Both the position numbers and the translations under genes were made by a program. A stretch of 5,757 bases of DNA, from positions 1 through 5,757 of the forward strand of contig JBCBGC010000215.1 of the NCBI GenBank assembly GCA_038527215.1, given 5' to 3'. Origin of the DNA: JAWPMV01 sp038527215. GTDB lineage: Bacteria > Bacteroidota > Bacteroidia > J057. Below are positions 1-5,606 of this stretch, one piece after another. Below the pieces are notes generated by a model. The model saw only the letters and a list, made by a program, of their open reading frames with translations. It did not search any database and was not told where the DNA came from. Numbering within the stretch: position 1 is the first letter of the stretch; each line of letters starts with the position of its first letter.

Positions 1-571
1 CCCGGCCATCTTCGAGGGTTACCTCAGTGCCTTGTTTGTGTCGCGGGAAGAATGTATTCGGAATGTCGAGGGATTTAGCCTTGTAAAAATCAAACTTGGG
101 CTTCTTGTTGATCTCCACAAACCGAAAACCTCGGCAGAAAATGCGGTGTTCCAGCGGGAGCAACTCCACTTGAAATTGCTTGCCGCCATAAATCACATCC
201 CCGGGCTGGAAGTCTTCCAGCGGGGTGAAATGCAGGTCAAAGTTCAGGTAACTCTGAGTAGTTTTGAAAATCTGATTGAGGATGTCTTTCAGGCCGCTGG
301 GGCCAAAAAGCTTCAAGGGGAAGTTGCGCTCATACAGACTGAGGGAGTTGAGCAGCCCTGGCAAACCGAGAATATGGTCCCCGTGCAGGTGAGAAATGAA
401 GATGGCATCCAGCCGGGCGAATTTTACCCGGTGCTTGAGAAGCTGCATTTGGGTCCCTTCACCACAATCCACCAGATGATGGCGGTCGTTGATCGTGACT
501 ACCTGCGCTGAAGGTAGGCGGTTGTTCGTCGGGATAGCCGCACTGGTACCTAATATCTGAACTTGAAACAC
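1..571 (-). CDS. rnz: Ribonuclease Z, N-terminal part (3' end of gene runs off the left edge)
   Basis: This is a metallo-beta-lactamase-fold endoribonuclease that cleaves the 3' trailer from tRNA precursors in the cytoplasm. About 190 codons are visible. The start region reads FQVQILGTSAAIPTNNR, the usual RNase Z opening. VDCGEGTQMQLL at residues 34-45 and the zinc-binding motif HLHGDH at 61-66 follow. LEHRIFCRGF at about 140-149 carries the next metal-ligand histidine (H142). The family is usually about 300 residues, so roughly the last 110, including the remaining metal ligands, are outside the window. The start is taken as GTG at 571-569 because FQVQILG begins directly after it. A TTG two codons upstream (577-575) is possible, and an in-frame TAA just beyond closes the frame. 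No good ribosome binding site is seen. It lies downstream of the STAS gene in the same direction with a 154-base gap, so co-transcription is plausible but unproven. The family call is secure; the exact start is less so. Confidence 0.95.
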   Translation of the reverse strand, partial: MFQVQILGTSAAIPTNNRLPSAQVVTINDRHHLVDCGEGTQMQLLKHRVKFARLDAIFISHLHGDHILGLPGLLNSLSLYERNFPLKLFGPSGLKDILNQIFKTTQSYLNFDLHFTPLEDFQPGDVIYGGKQFQVELLPLEHRIFCRGFRFVEINKKPKFDFYKAKSLDIPNTFFPRHKQGTEVTLEDGR

Positions 572-725
572 ACTCAAATAAGCTGCTGCCTTAAAGAATA
601 TTTACGACGGATGAGTCTCTGCCCTGCCATCCAGGCGAATAGAAAGCCGCCATTTCGCTGGATATTCTGGGCAAATTTCGAGCCACCAGGCCGTAGGTAG
701 AGGCAAAAGGGAAGCGAGTGAGGTA
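572..725. other. Intergenic spacer between STAS gene and rnz
   Basis: This is 154 bases between two minus-strand genes. I see no convincing terminator after the STAS gene: there is no GC-rich stem followed by a T-run. I also see no clear Bacteroidota-type promoter for rnz. Two similar segments, TGCCATCCAGGCG (625-637) and AGCCACCAGGCCG (681-693), form an imperfect direct repeat of doubtful meaning. A 20-codon minus-strand reading frame (653-591) ends 19 bases before the rnz GTG. It has no ribosome binding site and is not called as a gene. Confidence 0.5.
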
Positions 726-1103
726 TTATCCCTCCTGCTCTTTGATTTCGTTTTCAATCAGGCCCATGAAAATGGACTCTCTTCCTTCTTCTTCGGTCGG
801 TAAAATGGTCAGGACTGATTCCAGGTGAGAAATTTTAATCAATTTTTCCACGTGAGGATTCAGATTAGTCAGGACAAACTGGCCATTGCTGGCCCCGCAA
901 AGGCGGTTGGCCGTCAGAATGGCGCTCAATCCAGAGCTATCGACATATTTTACTTTGCCCAGGTTCAGGAGGATATTTTGAGTTCCAGCCGCATTCAAAT
1001 TAACCATCTCGCTCTTCAGGGCCGGCGATATACGGGAATCCAGTTTTTCTTCCAAAAGGGTAATTACCGTATGCTTTTCTTCTACACTTTTTTCGAATTT
1101 CAT
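726..1103 (-). CDS. STAS-domain protein, anti-anti-sigma factor type
   Basis: This 125-residue single-domain STAS protein belongs to the SpoIIAA/RsbV-like group. These are small cytoplasmic switch proteins that bind a partner, classically an anti-sigma kinase, and are turned off by serine phosphorylation. The decisive motif is YVDSSGLSAIL at residues 53-63; S56 or S57 is the expected phosphorylation site. The strand before it (NILLNLGKVKYVD) and the later FVLTNLNPHVEKLIKI (76-91) fit the fold. After about residue 100 there is an acidic, glutamate-rich tail, with an IFMGLIENEI segment (111-120) beyond the core domain. ATG at 1103 is chosen because MKFEKSVEEKHTVITL matches the usual domain start; no clear ribosome binding site precedes it. 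No anti-sigma kinase, PP2C phosphatase or sigma factor is encoded in this window, so its partner is unknown. It is divergent from the metallopeptidase gene at 1278 and upstream of rnz. Confidence 0.92.
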   Translation of the reverse strand: MKFEKSVEEKHTVITLLEEKLDSRISPALKSEMVNLNAAGTQNILLNLGKVKYVDSSGLSAILTANRLCGASNGQFVLTNLNPHVEKLIKISHLESVLTILPTEEEGRESIFMGLIENEIKEQEG

Positions 1104-1178
1104 AAATCCAGAGTTATAACGGCATCTTGGAGTGGCGTAAAGATAATCAAACTTTGGGGATTCCCACCACCGAAAATA

Positions 1179-1188
1179 GCGGGAAAAA
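1179..1188 (+). repeat. Third copy of the GCGGGAAAAA core
   Basis: This 10-base sequence is identical to the core of the two 13-base repeats at 5503 and 5569. It lies in the divergent region between the STAS and metallopeptidase genes, about 75 bases upstream of the STAS ATG and 90 bases upstream of the metallopeptidase ATG. It may be a binding site shared by several promoters, or chance. Confidence 0.35.
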
Positions 1189-1218
1189 GTAGAGATTGGG
1201 GAAAGATCAGGTTGTAAA

Positions 1219-1238
1219 ATTCCGTTTTATTGCGGAAT
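1219..1238. promoter_or_regulatory. Dyad ATTCCG-N8-CGGAAT upstream of the metallopeptidase gene
   Basis: A perfect 6-base inverted repeat, ATTCCG (1219-1224) and CGGAAT (1233-1238), is separated by 8 bases and ends 39 bases before the ATG at 1278. Its right arm overlaps a second, mutually exclusive mini-hairpin, CGGA-ATA-TCCG (1233-1243). It could be an operator for the divergent genes or a leader hairpin. Short dyads also occur by chance, so this is low confidence. The rest of the 1104-1277 gap is AT-rich, with no clear promoter consensus recognised on either strand. Confidence 0.3.
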
Positions 1239-1277
1239 ATCCGGTTAGGAAAAATACAACTATCCAACTTCTTTTTG

Positions 1278-2015
1278 ATGGTCATTGAAATAGGGGGACA
1301 AGTGGTACCCTGTAAGGTTGAAAAAAGCTATGGCTCTCGTCTGGGCCTGCGCTTTGCCGAGGACGAGCCTATTCTGCTGGTCAGTACCCCTTCCGGCCAG
1401 TTTACCCATCAAGCCGAAGCCTTTATTCAAAAAAAGACCTCCTGGATTCTGAAACACTTCCGGGTCCGCCAGGCCTTCTATGCCCGCAGGTTACAGTTCC
1501 GCAAAGAACTGGAAGCCGGGCGCATTTTTTGTCTCGGGAAGAACCGTACCCTGGAATTTCAGGAAGGCAGTCGCCGCTGGGTCAAACTGGATGCAGGCTC
1601 CATACGTATTCAACTGGGACCAGAGGATAACTGGCAGGAAAGATTTGCCATTCTTTATGGTGGACTCAGAGCGTTGGCCAAGGAAGAACTAACCAAGCGG
1701 ACCCGTAGCCTGGCCGCGCAAACAGATTCCCAGGTAGCCCAAATCCGGATCAAAGACCACAAAAGTAAATGGGGAAGCTGCTCAGGTAAGCGAAACATCA
1801 ACCTCAATTGGCATTTGATTCTTTTGCCGGAACCCCTGGTGGACTATGTCATCATCCATGAGCTGATGCATTTACGGGAGATGAACCATAGCCAGCGGTT
1901 TTGGGACTGGGTAGCTCATTTTTATCCTGCTTATAAAAAGGCCGAAGCAGGACTGAAAGATCAACAATGGCTGATTGGAATTTTTGCCGCAGATTTGCTG
2001 CAGGAGAATGCCTAA
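1278..2015 (+). CDS. YgjP/DUF45-type zinc metallopeptidase (M48-like)
   Basis: This is a 245-residue protein of the YgjP-like (DUF45) metallopeptidase family, a conserved soluble family whose substrates are largely unknown. The C-terminal half carries the whole signature: KSKWGSCSGKRNINLNWHL (162-180), LVDYVIIHELMHL (187-199) and REMNHSQRFW (200-209). H194 and H198 of HELMH plus H204 are the expected zinc ligands, with E195 catalytic. The N-terminal half (about 1-110) is the more variable beta-rich part. ATG at 1278 is chosen because MVIEIGGQVVPCKVEKS resembles the usual family start. A TTG at 1230 would add 16 residues that look unlike the family. There is no evident signal peptide or membrane helix, so it is expected to be cytoplasmic. 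The pseudouridine synthase gene follows after 36 bases on the same strand, so the two probably share a transcript. Confidence 0.93.
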   Translation: MVIEIGGQVVPCKVEKSYGSRLGLRFAEDEPILLVSTPSGQFTHQAEAFIQKKTSWILKHFRVRQAFYARRLQFRKELEAGRIFCLGKNRTLEFQEGSRRWVKLDAGSIRIQLGPEDNWQERFAILYGGLRALAKEELTKRTRSLAAQTDSQVAQIRIKDHKSKWGSCSGKRNINLNWHLILLPEPLVDYVIIHELMHLREMNHSQRFWDWVAHFYPAYKKAEAGLKDQQWLIGIFAADLLQENA

Positions 2016-2051
2016 CTTGCCGCCTTATTGGTGGAGAACGATTCCTGGATT

Positions 2052-2792
2052 ATGCGAAATCATGCCAGCCGTAACCGACGGCTCCGTTTTGAAGACCTGA
2101 TACTATTTGAAGATGCGTCCATCCTGGTGGTCAACAAGCCTCGCTATCTGGCTAGCCTGGAAGACAAAGAAGCCGGCAGCCTGCTCGCCATGGCCCGGGG
2201 CTATGACCCTGAGATCAGCCTGTGCCACCGCCTGGACAAAAACACCTCTGGCGCCTTACTGATGGCCAAAAACCCGGAGGTGTATCGGCATATAGCCTTA
2301 CAATTCCAGCATCGCCAAATCAAGAAAATATACCATGCTCTGGTAACCGGCGTGCACCACTTTTCAGAGGAAGCAGTAGACCTGCCGCTACTGGTCAGCA
2401 CCAATAAACGGGTAGTGGTCAATAAGCGAGATGGGAAAAAAGCCCTGACCATCGTTTCTACCGAGAAGAATTTCAAAAACTTTACCCTGCTACGCTGTGA
2501 GCCGGTAACCGGTCGTATGCACCAGATTCGGGTGCATCTGTTATCCCTGGGCTGCCCGATCGTCGGAGATAAATTGTACAAAGGAGAAGATATTTATCTC
2601 TCCCGCATCAAAAGGAAGTATAAGCAAAGTGGGCGTAAAGAAGAGGAACAACCCATCAATCAGGATTATCTTCTTCACGCCCACCAGTTGACGTTTCTGC
2701 ATCCTCAGTCCGAAGAGCCCATGACGGTGGCCGCAGACTATCCAAAAAATTTCAACGTGGCCCTAAAGGTGTTGGATAAATACAACACCTAG
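2052..2792 (+). CDS. RluA-family pseudouridine synthase
   Basis: This enzyme converts specific uridines in rRNA or tRNA to pseudouridine. Counting from ATG 2052 the protein is 246 residues. LILFEDASILVVNKP (16-30) is the typical opening of the catalytic domain. CHRLDKNTSGALLMAK (58-73) contains the catalytic aspartate D62, KIYHALV (92-98) the conserved active-site tyrosine Y94, and GRMHQIRVHLLSLGCPIVGD (154-173) the closing core motif. There is no N-terminal S4 RNA-binding domain, so it is the short form. A basic insert (YLSRIKRKYKQSGRKEEEQP, about 182-201) is, from memory, typical of a Bacteroidota subgroup. The target uridine cannot be deduced, so no rlu/tru symbol is given. TTG 2028 or GTG 2031 would add 7-8 residues; ATG 2052 is preferred for codon type and domain position. 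The gene ends 7 bases from the oppositely oriented membrane-protein gene. Confidence 0.94.
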   Translation: MRNHASRNRRLRFEDLILFEDASILVVNKPRYLASLEDKEAGSLLAMARGYDPEISLCHRLDKNTSGALLMAKNPEVYRHIALQFQHRQIKKIYHALVTGVHHFSEEAVDLPLLVSTNKRVVVNKRDGKKALTIVSTEKNFKNFTLLRCEPVTGRMHQIRVHLLSLGCPIVGDKLYKGEDIYLSRIKRKYKQSGRKEEEQPINQDYLLHAHQLTFLHPQSEEPMTVAADYPKNFNVALKVLDKYNT

Positions 2793-2799
2793 CCTCTCT

Positions 2800-4062
2800 C
2801 TATTTTTGCATAGGATCGGAAGTCAGATCCTGCATCTTTGGTTGAAAGATCTTCGCCCAGCTGATCAAGCCAAGCAGGCCGGAGCCGATGAAGACCAGGG
2901 TAAAGCTGATATGATCAGGCCAATAATTGAAGATGCGCATGTCCAGCACCTCATCAGCAAAGATCGCGAGCACGATCGGCGCAAAAGGTAAGGCGATGGT
3001 GGCCAGATTCAGGTTCACGGCCCGAATAGCTTTGCGGAGTTTTCGATTGTTCCCCAACAGCATGGCCAGGATCAACAGCCCAAAAAACATCAGGGTGAAA
3101 AGGGTCCCGGCTTCTCTGCCATTCATTCTCGTCGCAGAATCCAGAATACTGCCGATAATCGCCAGGCCGATGATGAGGCCGATACCTGTTACCCCGGTAA
3201 GCAGGAAATGCTGCCAGCGGTTTTGCTGATAGACCAATAAGCCCAGCCCGGTTATGAGGAGGAAAAAGATGGCCAGCGCCTTGTCTGGATCCCAGGCTAC
3301 TTGACCATATTCTAATTCAATGGCTTTTTCCAGCTGAGATTCTAATTCCCAGTGCGAGTCATTCAACACATGGTGGAGGTCTCCCTGGGCGGCATAGTGG
3401 TTGTAGGAATAAGATTCTCGCGAAATGTACTTGCGGTAGACTTCTTGAAAAGAGGCCAGCATAAGTTCTCTTTCTGCATCACTGGCGTTTTGCCATTCCC
3501 ACATCTCCATGGAAAACTGGCTCAGCCTTTCCGTCTCTTCGTGGGTCATGTCTGCGTCGAAGAAGGGGCCCCAGTACCGATAATTATCCAGGAAACCGCC
3601 TTTTTGGATAAAGCCCAAAGAAGCTGCTCTGATATCGCGAATCAAGGTTTCCTCCGTGATCTGACGTTCAGCGCTAGCCTTTACCGCGCTGGTGTAGACC
3701 ACTGGCCCCATGGCCAATAAGCCGAATCCCAGGAAGAATAATCCTAGGCTTTTCCAGGAAAAATTCCGGTTCACCCTGGCAAAATGAGGGGTTACCCGCA
3801 TACGGTTGGCTTGCCAGGACCAAAAGGCCAGTCCCAATGCAAAAGGAATGGCGGATACCAGGAAGATCACTTCCATTTCTGGCATATGCTGAGCGTCCAG
3901 GCGATAGATCAGACCAAGCAGGCCGGCCAGCACCAGGCCAATTCCTCCATAAAAAATCACATAATGGATTTTGCTGGCCCATACAACCGGGTGGTTCTTC
4001 AACAAATGAAGGTCAAATCGCTTCAAGGCCGGCGGCACTAATTTCGATAGAAAGCTATGCAT
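2800..4062 (-). CDS. Eight-helix membrane protein of unknown function, paralogue of the upstream gene (420 aa)
   Basis: I do not recognise a characterised family. Hydrophobic segments at about 34-54, 64-84, 105-126, 260-278, 285-307, 319-336, 351-369 and 384-404 give eight likely membrane helices. Positive residues cluster at the N-terminus (KRFDLHLLKN), at 86-104, 281-284, 339-347 and the C-terminus. By the positive-inside rule both ends are cytoplasmic, and the acidic loop at about 127-259, between helices 3 and 4, lies in the periplasm. There is no cleavable signal peptide, ATPase motif or catalytic signature. It shares WASKIHYV (28-35), FYG (37-39), RAASLGF (145-151), FQEVYRKY (205-212) and WAKIFQPKM (402-410) with its neighbour. 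Its ATG lies 6 bases after the neighbour's stop, so translation is probably coupled. No ribosome binding site is seen. A transporter-permease-like or envelope sensor role is conceivable, but nothing in the sequence decides it. Confidence 0.88.
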   Translation of the reverse strand: MHSFLSKLVPPALKRFDLHLLKNHPVVWASKIHYVIFYGGIGLVLAGLLGLIYRLDAQHMPEMEVIFLVSAIPFALGLAFWSWQANRMRVTPHFARVNRNFSWKSLGLFFLGFGLLAMGPVVYTSAVKASAERQITEETLIRDIRAASLGFIQKGGFLDNYRYWGPFFDADMTHEETERLSQFSMEMWEWQNASDAERELMLASFQEVYRKYISRESYSYNHYAAQGDLHHVLNDSHWELESQLEKAIELEYGQVAWDPDKALAIFFLLITGLGLLVYQQNRWQHFLLTGVTGIGLIIGLAIIGSILDSATRMNGREAGTLFTLMFFGLLILAMLLGNNRKLRKAIRAVNLNLATIALPFAPIVLAIFADEVLDMRIFNYWPDHISFTLVFIGSGLLGLISWAKIFQPKMQDLTSDPMQK

Positions 4063-4068
4063 GGATAA

Positions 4069-5394
4069 TTATTTTTTTGTGGGTTGTGTTGCGATGCGGG
4101 TCATGCGTGGGCCGTAATAGCGCGCCCAGATATAAAAACTGATGAAAGCTGATGATATGCTAAGTATGGCAAGGGTAAGCTCCTTGTTGCTATTAGCTGA
4201 TTCAAAGAAGCCCATTTCCATCAGGGATATGGGGATAAAGAAGACCATGAGCGGTATCGCTACACTAGCCAGAATTAAGGCCCCTTTTCGAATGCCTGCA
4301 CGCTGACCTTCACTAAGACTGATTCTTACTGCCAGACGATGCAGGACCAGCAATATGATGGTGGGTAAGTAGATTTCGAACCTATTACTTAGGTCCAATT
4401 GACGACCCAGCGTAACGACTAAGAATGTTATCCCAATTCCGAGAGCAAGATAAATGGCCATGCTGGCGAAAAATTCCTTGTTGGGACTGTTTTGCCAGAT
4501 AAAAACGAAAAAGACCAGGATGGACCCTAAAAAGAAGATGAGTCGTAAGACCATTTGCTCACTCAAAGGATAGAGGATGATATCCGAAAAGGCCTCTATA
4601 TTATGATCCAGGTCCCATAAATAAGAGGAATTCATGATCCACTCAGATGACAGTTCGCTGGAGTATAAACAGTCTCTTGGCCTGCTTCGCAAAGAGCCAG
4701 CAGCACGGTTCGCCTCACAAGTAAAAAATGTGAGTAGCTTTTCATCTGGAACCTCAAGCTCCTCTAAAGAATATTTATTGTAGACTGCGCGGAAATTGTT
4801 CACCCAAAGCAGTTGGGTTTCTTCCCCAGCCTCGAGCCAATCTTTTGCGGTGAGGAGCTGATCTCTGTAGGTATAGAGTTCCACCCATTCTAGCCCAGGG
4901 GCATTTTTCATATGGTGCTTCCCATATTCCTCATCCCAGAAGAAACCGATGGATGCAGCCTGTAGATCCTTCACATAGGTTTTTTCAGTGTACACCTCTT
5001 GAATCCGTTTATGCAGGCTGATTACATAGGTCGTAGGGATCAAGGTTAAAAAGAAGACCCCTACCATAAATAGGGCCGCATTTTTCCAGGCCTTCTCCGA
5101 CACATGAGAAGAAGAAGCACCGGGTCTCAGGAATTTTCTCACTTGATAAACCCAAAACAACAACCCCAGAAATACCGGGATAGAAGCGAAGACGAATCGC
5201 TCGGTCATATTGGGCGGAGCCGCATAATAAATCTGATACACCTGCCCCAGGAAATAGGCCAGGACAATACCCAGACTTCCGTAAAACAGGACATAGTGGA
5301 TTTTGCTGGCCCATAAGATGGGGCGCTCAACCAACCAGCGCTGGTCCAGTTTCCTTAGAAAAGGCGGGATGAGTATGGAAAATTGTGTATTCAT
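4069..5394 (-). CDS. Eight-helix membrane protein of unknown function, first of the paralogous pair (441 aa)
   Basis: This is the upstream member of the pair and has the same plan as its neighbour. Hydrophobic segments lie at about 32-54, 66-84, 105-127, 281-300, 307-329, 339-356, 371-392 and 404-424. A loop of about 150 residues (128-280) is predicted to be periplasmic. Over residues 10-53 I count 24 of 44 identities with the 420-residue protein, including PP at 10-11, D17, P25 and WASKIHYV at 28-35. Later matches are QAASIGFF (145-152), FRAVYNKY (201-208) and WARYYGPRM (423-431). The loop carries C226 and C242, which are absent from the shorter paralogue; if the topology is right they could form a disulphide. 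No enzymatic motif is seen. ATG at 5394 is preceded by no Shine-Dalgarno sequence. The dyads and repeats at 5414-5581 lie directly upstream and are the best candidates for its control region. Confidence 0.88.
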   Translation of the reverse strand: MNTQFSILIPPFLRKLDQRWLVERPILWASKIHYVLFYGSLGIVLAYFLGQVYQIYYAAPPNMTERFVFASIPVFLGLLFWVYQVRKFLRPGASSSHVSEKAWKNAALFMVGVFFLTLIPTTYVISLHKRIQEVYTEKTYVKDLQAASIGFFWDEEYGKHHMKNAPGLEWVELYTYRDQLLTAKDWLEAGEETQLLWVNNFRAVYNKYSLEELEVPDEKLLTFFTCEANRAAGSLRSRPRDCLYSSELSSEWIMNSSYLWDLDHNIEAFSDIILYPLSEQMVLRLIFFLGSILVFFVFIWQNSPNKEFFASMAIYLALGIGITFLVVTLGRQLDLSNRFEIYLPTIILLVLHRLAVRISLSEGQRAGIRKGALILASVAIPLMVFFIPISLMEMGFFESANSNKELTLAILSISSAFISFYIWARYYGPRMTRIATQPTKK

Positions 5395-5413
5395 CGTTCA
5401 GTGATCGCTTATG

Positions 5414-5431
5414 TCAAAGGCTTACCTTTGA
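5414..5431. promoter_or_regulatory. Perfect hairpin TCAAAGG-CTTA-CCTTTGA before the membrane-protein pair
   Basis: A 7-base perfect inverted repeat with a 4-base loop ends 19 bases upstream of the ATG at 5394. It could fold as a small hairpin in the 5' leader of the minus-strand transcript or act as an operator. No T-run follows, so it is not a terminator. The function is unknown; the symmetry itself is directly visible. Confidence 0.4.
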
Positions 5432-5472
5432 TAGATAGTTATGGTGTGCATTTTCCACATTTCACCGCCGAA

Positions 5473-5493
5473 CTATACAAACTATTCGTATAG
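5473..5493. promoter_or_regulatory. Dyad CTATAC-N9-GTATAG with possible overlapping promoter
   Basis: A perfect 6-base inverted repeat, CTATAC (5473-5478) and GTATAG (5488-5493), has a 9-base spacer and a 15-base centre-to-centre distance of arms, compatible with a dimeric regulator. On the minus strand the same segment contains TAGTTTG (5484-5478), one base short of the Bacteroidota -7 consensus TAnnTTTG. A TTG lies at 5504-5502, 17 bases further upstream. A promoter for the membrane-protein operon may therefore sit here, but the match is imperfect. The distance to the ATG at 5394 would leave a leader of roughly 75 bases containing the 5414-5431 hairpin. Confidence 0.3.
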
Positions 5494-5502
5494 GCTTCAG
5501 CC

Positions 5503-5515
5503 AAGGCGGGAAAAA
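5503..5515 (+). repeat. Direct repeat AAGGCGGGAAAAA, copy 1
   Basis: This is the first of two identical 13-base copies in the non-coding stretch between the peroxidase-related gene and the membrane-protein pair; the second is at 5569-5581, 66 bases away. The 10-base core GCGGGAAAAA also occurs at 1179-1188 in the divergent intergenic region. All three are on the plus strand and all are outside genes. Confidence 0.55.
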
Positions 5516-5568
5516 ATGGACAAGGTATAGTGGTAATGTACTGATTTTTAAGGGAAAAGTTGAGGCGA

Positions 5569-5581
5569 AAGGCGGGAAAAA
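5569..5581 (+). repeat. Direct repeat AAGGCGGGAAAAA, copy 2
   Basis: This is the second identical 13-base copy, 25 bases downstream of the stop codon of the peroxidase-related gene as that gene is read. On the minus strand it reads as a T-run following a weak stem, TAAGG (5609-5605) pairing with CCTTA (5587-5583). This copy could therefore also be part of a poor intrinsic terminator for that gene. The stem is only 5 bases with a 17-base loop, so a terminator is not called separately. Confidence 0.5.
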
Positions 5582-5606
5582 CTAAGGGAGAGATGGTTTT
5601 TTATCC

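Noticed and set aside
32..511. Plus-strand open frame of 159 codons
   Set aside because: It is the antisense shadow of the ribonuclease Z gene, whose minus-strand translation carries the HLHGDH motif; the plus-strand product resembles nothing.
591..653. 20-codon minus-strand frame just before rnz, as a possible leader peptide
   Set aside because: It has no ribosome binding site, no runs of regulatory codons and no attenuator-like stems; frames of this length arise by chance.
825..1217. Plus-strand open frame of 130 codons overlapping the STAS gene
   Set aside because: It is mostly antisense to the STAS coding region, which has the clear DSSGL motif, and its tail crosses the intergenic region with low-complexity content.
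1230..1277. N-terminal extension of the metallopeptidase from TTG 1230
   Set aside because: The 16 added residues do not look like the family N-terminus, and an ATG at 1278 fits the domain start.
5009..5314. Minus-strand 101-codon frame and its counterpart at 3674-3982, both beginning MGQQNPLC
   Set aside because: These are frame-shifted readings of the conserved WASKIHY region in the two paralogues; the match only reflects the shared nucleotide stretch.
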